Positions 30,042-35,304 of a DNA stretch of 35,304 nt are shown here, piece after piece. Positions within the stretch are counted from its first letter, which is position 1; every line of letters begins with the position of its first letter. The DNA comes from Candidatus Kapaibacterium sp. (GTDB lineage: Bacteria > Bacteroidota > Ignavibacteria > Kapaibacteriales > UBA2268), in contig JAQIDA010000101.1 in NCBI GenBank assembly GCA_027858275.1, positions 1 to 35,304 on the forward strand, given 5' to 3'. Made by a program: the position numbers and the translations under genes. The notes beneath the pieces were generated by a model. It saw only the letters and a program-made list of their open reading frames with translations, ran no database searches and was not told the DNA's origin.

Positions 30042-32492
30042 TCAGGTCTCCTGTTCAGGCATAGAAATAGTTACGCTGACGGTAGTGCCGGCTCCGGGTG
30101 AACCGATAATCTTGACATCTCCCCCTATTGACTTGGCGCGTTCTCTGATGCCTGCAAGGCCGAGAGATTTGTGTGCTTTTAATTGAGAGCCTGTGATTCC
30201 CACTCCGTTGTCAGCAATTATGAGTTCAACTATATTATCTTTTTTTATCAAACTGACGTCAACTCTCGAAGCTTTAGCGTGACGAGTAATGTTTGTCAAC
30301 GTCTCCTGCAATATACGAAACATTGCGGTAGCATAAGGGTCTTTAAATTTCATGTCGTCCGGTTCGATCCGAAGTTTGCATCGTACAGCGGTGCGTTTTT
30401 GGAATTCGTTGCTTTGCCATTCTATAGCCGCTATTAATCCAAAATGATCCAAAATAGACGGGCGCAATTGAGTAGAAATTGATCTTACTTTATGAATAGT
30501 CAAATCAATCAGATCCGCCATAGTTTTTGTCTTTTCAGTCAATATTTTCTCTTTGATATTCATCTTGCCGCTTAGCCAGACAAGATCAAGTTTCAGAGCT
30601 GTCAGAGCATAGCCGAGTTCGTCATGAATTTCGAAGGCTATAGCCTTTCGCTCTTCTTCACGGGCTGTTTGAAGATGCACGGCAAGGTTACGCATTTGTT
30701 CACGAGATTCTTTCAAGTCGTTTTCGTTCTGTTTACGAACTGTAATATTACGAATAATCGCTATCAGACCGAGAATTTTGTTTTTATCATTGACCAATGA
30801 GGCAATTGCGATTTCTGCCGGAATTTCTTCTTTAGTTTTTAGTTGGGCAACTATTTCAGTAGGTTTAATACTTCCTCGTTTAAGCACTTTTCTCATAAGT
30901 CCGAATGCAAGTCCGGCTTGTTCCGAGTCAGCTAAAAATTCTGTCAGTGCTTTGCCTTGAATCTCTGTCTTGCTATACCCAAACAAATTCGCAAAAGCTT
31001 CATTAACTTCAATTATTTCGCCGTTCCCGTCAGTCAGGACAATTCCGTCAGGGGCAGTTTCAACAAGAGTCCTAAATTTCTCTTCGCTTTTCTTTAAGTT
31101 CTCCTGAGCATTGCGGCTTTCGCTGATATCTTCAAAGATACAAACGATTTCTCCGGTCGGAAGTTTGTGAATATGATTTTCACGCCAAATAACGGTTTGA
31201 CCGTCTTCTTTGATAGTAATTAACTTGTTTGCCGGAGTGTTCGTTTCGTAAACTTGTTTGAATATTTCGAGAAGCTGCGGGGTATGCAGCATCGAAATAG
31301 GATCACTCAATCTGCACCCAATTATTTTTTCTTGGCTGATATTATCAATAATTTCAGCGGCATGATTGAATTTTTTAAGAACGAAATCTTTGCCGTTGTT
31401 TATTGAAGAATAAATTGCGGCACCGCTTCTCATTTTTTCAAATAATTCACGAAACATATTTTCGCTTTCGGCAAGAGCTTTCTCAGCGATGCGCCGTTCA
31501 GTTATATCTCTCTCAATCGCAGAAACCCCAATTTTTTTTCCGGTGGCATCAACGAAAGGACACAATGTTACTGATACATCTATTAGTGTTCCGTCTTTTC
31601 GTTCTCTTACAGCGTCGAAGCGTGATATAGTCTGAGTTCTGATTACTTTTTCGATGATTTCTTGGAGTTCGACTCGGTTGTCAAACGGAACAAAATTATT
31701 GCAACTTTTACCCGAAATATCCGCGTCGCTAAAGCCGTAAGTACGTTCAGCGCCGAGGTTCCAACTCAGAATTGTGCCTTTGAAATCCATACCGTAAATG
31801 GCATCATCGCTTGATTCAACAATTGAGGCCAAGAGATTTGAAGTGTGACCGAGGCGCATTCTTTCGGTAATATCCCTGGCAATAGCTATCGCTCCAAAAA
31901 TAATCCCGTTGTTATTACGCAAAGGTATGCCGATACCTTCCCAGTAGCTGCCGTATTGATCAGACAGAGTTGTTGATTGATATTTGATACCTTTTTCAAT
32001 CACTCCTGTGGTCAAAGCCGCATTTGAGTATGGGGTGATAACATTTTCGCCGATACTCTCGAAAGCATTGTTGCAAAGTCTGCCGATTGCATGATTATCG
32101 AAACTGAGAGCTGCCTTGTTCGCCCAAAGTATGCGCATATTTGTATCGACTTGGAGAATCATATCCGGCACACCGTCGAGAACAGCCTTGAGCTCAGCAG
32201 TGCTCTTTTGCATTTTGCGTTCAGCCTGCCTCAGTTTCAAGGATATAGTGCTTAGCTCTTGCACTCGGCGGACGGAAAAAACAAGGATAAAGACAAGAAA
32301 CACTGACAGAAAGACAATTATTCCTGCCGGTATGCTGACATTGGACAGATCTACGTTGATACTGAATATCACATATTTGTCGGCAACAGCCAATATCAGG
32401 ATAGTCAACAAACTCATCACAGAAATGATGATTATATCTTGAGTAATGCGGTTGCTGCTTCTGAATCTGCCTTGTTCTTTTTGCTTATCCAT
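30042..32492 (-). CDS. Multi-PAS membrane sensor histidine kinase (HisKA_3 type)
   Basis: The 816-residue product has two N-terminal membrane segments (about residues 20-45 and 55-74) around a very short loop, so it probably senses from the cytoplasm or membrane. Four PAS domains follow (about 93-210, 218-337, 345-462 and 470-595), three of them ending in a DIT or NIT box (RDITER, RNITVR). A HisKA_3 dimerisation domain has the motif AFEIHDELGYALTALKL with phosphoacceptor His623. The HATPase domain has the N box ETLTNITRHAKA, the G1 box ADNGVGI and the G2 box GLAGIRERA. All catalytic motifs look intact. This class pairs with NarL-type regulators, and one lies directly downstream. The PAS ligands are unknown; no haem or flavin signature stands out. 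Confidence 0.94.
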   Translation of the reverse strand: MDKQKEQGRFRSSNRITQDIIIISVMSLLTILILAVADKYVIFSINVDLSNVSIPAGIIVFLSVFLVFILVFSVRRVQELSTISLKLRQAERKMQKSTAELKAVLDGVPDMILQVDTNMRILWANKAALSFDNHAIGRLCNNAFESIGENVITPYSNAALTTGVIEKGIKYQSTTLSDQYGSYWEGIGIPLRNNNGIIFGAIAIARDITERMRLGHTSNLLASIVESSDDAIYGMDFKGTILSWNLGAERTYGFSDADISGKSCNNFVPFDNRVELQEIIEKVIRTQTISRFDAVRERKDGTLIDVSVTLCPFVDATGKKIGVSAIERDITERRIAEKALAESENMFRELFEKMRSGAAIYSSINNGKDFVLKKFNHAAEIIDNISQEKIIGCRLSDPISMLHTPQLLEIFKQVYETNTPANKLITIKEDGQTVIWRENHIHKLPTGEIVCIFEDISESRNAQENLKKSEEKFRTLVETAPDGIVLTDGNGEIIEVNEAFANLFGYSKTEIQGKALTEFLADSEQAGLAFGLMRKVLKRGSIKPTEIVAQLKTKEEIPAEIAIASLVNDKNKILGLIAIIRNITVRKQNENDLKESREQMRNLAVHLQTAREEERKAIAFEIHDELGYALTALKLDLVWLSGKMNIKEKILTEKTKTMADLIDLTIHKVRSISTQLRPSILDHFGLIAAIEWQSNEFQKRTAVRCKLRIEPDDMKFKDPYATAMFRILQETLTNITRHAKASRVDVSLIKKDNIVELIIADNGVGITGSQLKAHKSLGLAGIRERAKSIGGDVKIIGSPGAGTTVSVTISMPEQET

Positions 32493-32824
32493 TAATCACT
32501 GATTCTTTCATCTATTGAGATTGAAACCAATCTGTTTGTTTGGCCCAAAATATATTTTCGGATTAAGTTATAACATCTAATTATAATAATAACAAAAAAA
32601 ACACAAATTTGTGCGAATTTCTGAAGTTTAGCTGAAAATTGTTTGAAATTATCGGCTGAGATTCTGACCGTGAAGTGCTTTATACCGGCAGAAAATTCAG
32701 TTCTCACTAATTTTTCAAACTTTGTACCCTAATTGTCCGTCTACTTGTCATTATTATAGTGCCGAGACAATATTCATAATTATCGGCAGTATTTGTGATT
32801 CAACAGCAACCAACGGAGAGAATA
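32493..32824. other. Divergent promoter region between kinase operon and S41 peptidase
   Basis: This 332-base AT-rich spacer separates divergent genes and should hold promoters in both directions. An inverted repeat TGCCGA/TCGGCA (32760-32765 with 32783-32788) lies about 40-65 bases before the peptidase start and could be an operator or a leader hairpin. I cannot place promoter boxes with confidence. Confidence 0.5.
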
Positions 32825-35304
32825 GTGAAATTATTTATAACGACAATCATTTTTGCCATGCTTGCAACTTTAAGCACTCAGGCACAGTATATACCGCATC
32901 CTTATAACTTAGATTTTGAACGCGGTAATCCCGGCACATTGCCAGAAGGTTGGTCCGTCGAGCCGACCAGCGCGAAGAAAGGATACAAAGCAACGGTCAG
33001 TAATCAGGAATTTAAAACCGGCACTCAGTCTCTGGAGTTTAGCTATTTGGAAGACGAAGATGATCTGACAGGATCGATGTTCCAACGAATTGACGCCAAG
33101 CAATATCGCGGCAAAACAATTGTGTTCCGTGCTGCTGTCAAGGCTGACGTTTTCTCAAACGGCGGGCAGGCTTTTCTATATCTAATATCAGATATCCCCA
33201 AACGATACGGGGGAGAGCCGGATGAATTTACTTCTGAAGGGATTGTCGGAGATTGGGAATATTATCAAATAGTCTGCGAAATAAGTGCTGTCAGTGATTA
33301 TATTATTTTTGGCGCAGGACTGACCGGTGCAGGCAAGGTTTATATAGATGATATCAGTTTCGAAATAGATACAAAAGACAGTGAATCTTATTTCACGGCT
33401 CCTGAGCCGATCAGCAAACGAAGTATGGAAAACATTAGTGCCTTTGCAAAAATGGCAGGTTATGTGCGATATTTCTATCCCGGAACTGATGCGATAATTG
33501 ATTGGGATCGTTTCATTACAAACGGCATTGAATATGTCGAAGGTGCCAAAAACACTAAAAATCTTGCTAAAATCATGAACGATCTCTTTTGTCCGGTTGC
33601 TCCCGGCTTGGAAATATACAAGGGTAAACCGAAGAAAAAATCAAAGAAAGTAAATGTAAGACCAAAAGAAGCAGTAGGCGATTATGTACTTGCTTGTCGC
33701 CACGACGGCCCGGCTCTTGACGGAAATTACAAAGATTTTTCAAGCTCGATCATGAATCTCTATGAACCTACTAGATTGAGAGAAGGATCAGTAATTCAAA
33801 TCGCTTCAGGCGAAGAATTAGCAGGCAAAGATATCGTGCTTTCTGCTCGTATCTTGAATAAAACAGATGATGATCTCTCCAGCGAGCCGCAAATGTTTGT
33901 ACAAATCGACGGAGCAAAGGGAACCAAACCCGACCTGTATTTGTTGGAAACTAAGGTTGCAAAGTCAAGAAAATGGAAAACGTATTCTCTTGAAATAAAA
34001 GCAAGGGCAGACGCTCGAATAATTCGTACAGCTTTGGTTCTGGTTGGCGAAGGCAAGGCTCTTTTCGATGATGTCAAATTAACAATAAAAGCGGACTCTG
34101 TTGATAATAAAAATTATATAAGACATCAGGGTTTTGAGGAATACGAGCTCGGTTCGCTGACTTTGGGCTGGAAAATGCAAAATTCCGCGATTGCAGCGGG
34201 GTACAAAGCTGAAATCGTTCCAAAAGGCTACAGATCTAAAAAATGCTTGAGTATCTCAGCTTCAACTGAGAATAAAATCAAAGTTATCAAAAATAATGAA
34301 GTATACAGCCGAAAACTAAACGGCGGTATATCATTCAGCATGCCGCTGACATTGTATATGGACAGTGTCCGTACTTTGCCCTATCCGTACGGATGTGCTG
34401 AACTTCAGAATGTTAAGCCGAAAGATTTTGTTATGTCCGGCAGCGATCGTTCCTCACGATTGGCAATTGTAGCAATTGTTTGGAATCTGTTCAAGCACTT
34501 CGGTCTCAATGACAACAAAGCAAAAGTATGGGACAGGGCTCTTAAATATGCTTTGCAGGATGCAGCTATATGCAAAAATGACGATCAGTTCTTGGAAATT
34601 CTCGAATTGCTGACTGTTGAAGTCAATGACGGACAGTCCAGAGCATGGAAGAGCAAGGATCGAGTGCTGTTTTCATATCCTTTCAATTGGATATATCTTG
34701 ATAAAAAAGTATACATCAACAAAACCGCTGCAGATTTCACTGAGTTTTCTCCCGGCGACCAAGTATTATCAATCGACGGTATTTCAGTTAAAAGCGCGCT
34801 CAAAGAGTTTTCCGCATCTGTGTCTGCTGTCAGAACCGCAACTCGCTACAAGGCAACACTTGAAAAAATAAGACTCGGAAATAAAGGCGACGAAATAAAA
34901 TTGAAAATCAGAACTACATCCGGTAAAACTAAAAAAGTAACAGTCCGGAGAACATATCCGCCGGCTGATCTTGTGCCGTTCAAATATGACAGATTCTCGG
35001 AAAAAGCGCCGGGTATATTTTATGCTAATCTGACACAGATGAATGATCGAGGAATCAAATTAATAGTAAAAGATCTTGTTGACGCTAAGGGGATTATCTT
35101 TGATTTAAGAGGCAGTTCTCGTGTCAGTCCCGAATTCCTCGGACTCTTCGCTGATGAATCTTTAGACGGCCCGGAAATCAGTATTCCGATTTATATGATG
35201 CCGGATCACAACATGATTTCATATAAAACTATTAATAAACTGATCAGTGCGAAAAATCCAAAATTAGATATTAAAGTTGTATTTCTCGCTGATGAAAATA
35301 CAAT
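32825..35304 (+). CDS. Secreted S41-family peptidase with PDZ and jelly-roll domains (3' end missing)
   Basis: The frame opens at GTG 32825, 6 bases after a Shine-Dalgarno GGAGAG, and runs without a stop to the right edge (826 codons). A signal peptide covers about residues 1-20 (STQA-Q). Next come three beta-rich, carbohydrate-binding-like segments starting with NLDFERGNPGTLPEGW (about 29), then near 285, and RHQGFEEYELGSLTLGW (about 440). Between them lies an S41-type helical segment, MAGYVRYFYPGTDAIIDWDRF, and later a second one, IVAIVWNLFKHFGL...LTVEVNDGQSRAW. A PDZ-like domain follows (about 615-725; FSPGDQVLSIDGISV), then the S41 core (GIIFDLRGSS, about residue 755). The window stops at FLADENT, where relatives carry the catalytic Ser a few residues later. 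It probably cleaves proteins in the periplasm or outside the cell. Confidence 0.88.
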   Translation, partial: MKLFITTIIFAMLATLSTQAQYIPHPYNLDFERGNPGTLPEGWSVEPTSAKKGYKATVSNQEFKTGTQSLEFSYLEDEDDLTGSMFQRIDAKQYRGKTIVFRAAVKADVFSNGGQAFLYLISDIPKRYGGEPDEFTSEGIVGDWEYYQIVCEISAVSDYIIFGAGLTGAGKVYIDDISFEIDTKDSESYFTAPEPISKRSMENISAFAKMAGYVRYFYPGTDAIIDWDRFITNGIEYVEGAKNTKNLAKIMNDLFCPVAPGLEIYKGKPKKKSKKVNVRPKEAVGDYVLACRHDGPALDGNYKDFSSSIMNLYEPTRLREGSVIQIASGEELAGKDIVLSARILNKTDDDLSSEPQMFVQIDGAKGTKPDLYLLETKVAKSRKWKTYSLEIKARADARIIRTALVLVGEGKALFDDVKLTIKADSVDNKNYIRHQGFEEYELGSLTLGWKMQNSAIAAGYKAEIVPKGYRSKKCLSISASTENKIKVIKNNEVYSRKLNGGISFSMPLTLYMDSVRTLPYPYGCAELQNVKPKDFVMSGSDRSSRLAIVAIVWNLFKHFGLNDNKAKVWDRALKYALQDAAICKNDDQFLEILELLTVEVNDGQSRAWKSKDRVLFSYPFNWIYLDKKVYINKTAADFTEFSPGDQVLSIDGISVKSALKEFSASVSAVRTATRYKATLEKIRLGNKGDEIKLKIRTTSGKTKKVTVRRTYPPADLVPFKYDRFSEKAPGIFYANLTQMNDRGIKLIVKDLVDAKGIIFDLRGSSRVSPEFLGLFADESLDGPEISIPIYMMPDHNMISYKTINKLISAKNPKLDIKVVFLADENT

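Noticed and set aside
32722..32907. Short plus-strand frame overlapping the start of the S41 gene
   Set aside because: It is out of frame with the signal peptide and peptidase domains and has no supporting signal.

Overview
This 35.3 kb window (roughly 40-45% GC by eye) looks like a chromosomal segment of a Gram-negative bacterium of the Bacteroidota/Chlorobiota superphylum, possibly a Kapabacteria- or Ignavibacteria-like lineage. The main evidence is several secreted proteins that end in a type IX secretion system (T9SS) type A sorting domain. Supporting evidence comes from CotH plus lamin-tail proteins, the LEGAY...IPDSVVDWV domain that is common in these phyla, and tail-fibre-like surface proteins. 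The lineage below phylum is inference.

Layout, left to right. (1) 1-3101: the 3' part of a secreted CotH-kinase/lamin-tail protein, cut by the left edge. (2) 3102-4320: a repeat-rich stretch holding a small ybjQ-like gene. The gene is bracketed by two copies of a 34-base dispersed repeat, and the stretch ends in a foldable leader. (3) 4321-27009: six consecutive plus-strand genes, every product with a signal peptide. In order they are a beta-solenoid protein, a protein with a dockerin-like end, a cohesin-like T9SS protein, a seven-bladed WD40 T9SS protein, a tail-fibre-like protein with a C1q-like head, and a 3877-residue giant made of seven cassettes. The last two genes are 3 nt apart and a strong terminator closes the series. 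(4) 27049-28536, minus strand: an NTF2-like lipoprotein and an EamA transporter. (5) 28537-29403: a non-coding stretch with several hairpins. (6) 29404-32492, minus strand: a four-PAS hybrid-free sensor histidine kinase and its NarL/LuxR response regulator. (7) 32825-35304: an S41 (tail-specific type) peptidase on the plus strand, cut by the right edge just before its expected catalytic serine.

How the parts may work together. The central six-gene block reads as a cell-surface or extracellular-matrix programme: long solenoid stalks, a trimeric fibre-like head, an extracellular beta-propeller, and a cohesin-like/dockerin-like pair that could hold parts together. This is inference from domain content and gene order. 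No experiment or search was available. The block is the best candidate here for an undescribed system. No tRNA, rRNA, CRISPR array, transposase or phage structural operon was seen.
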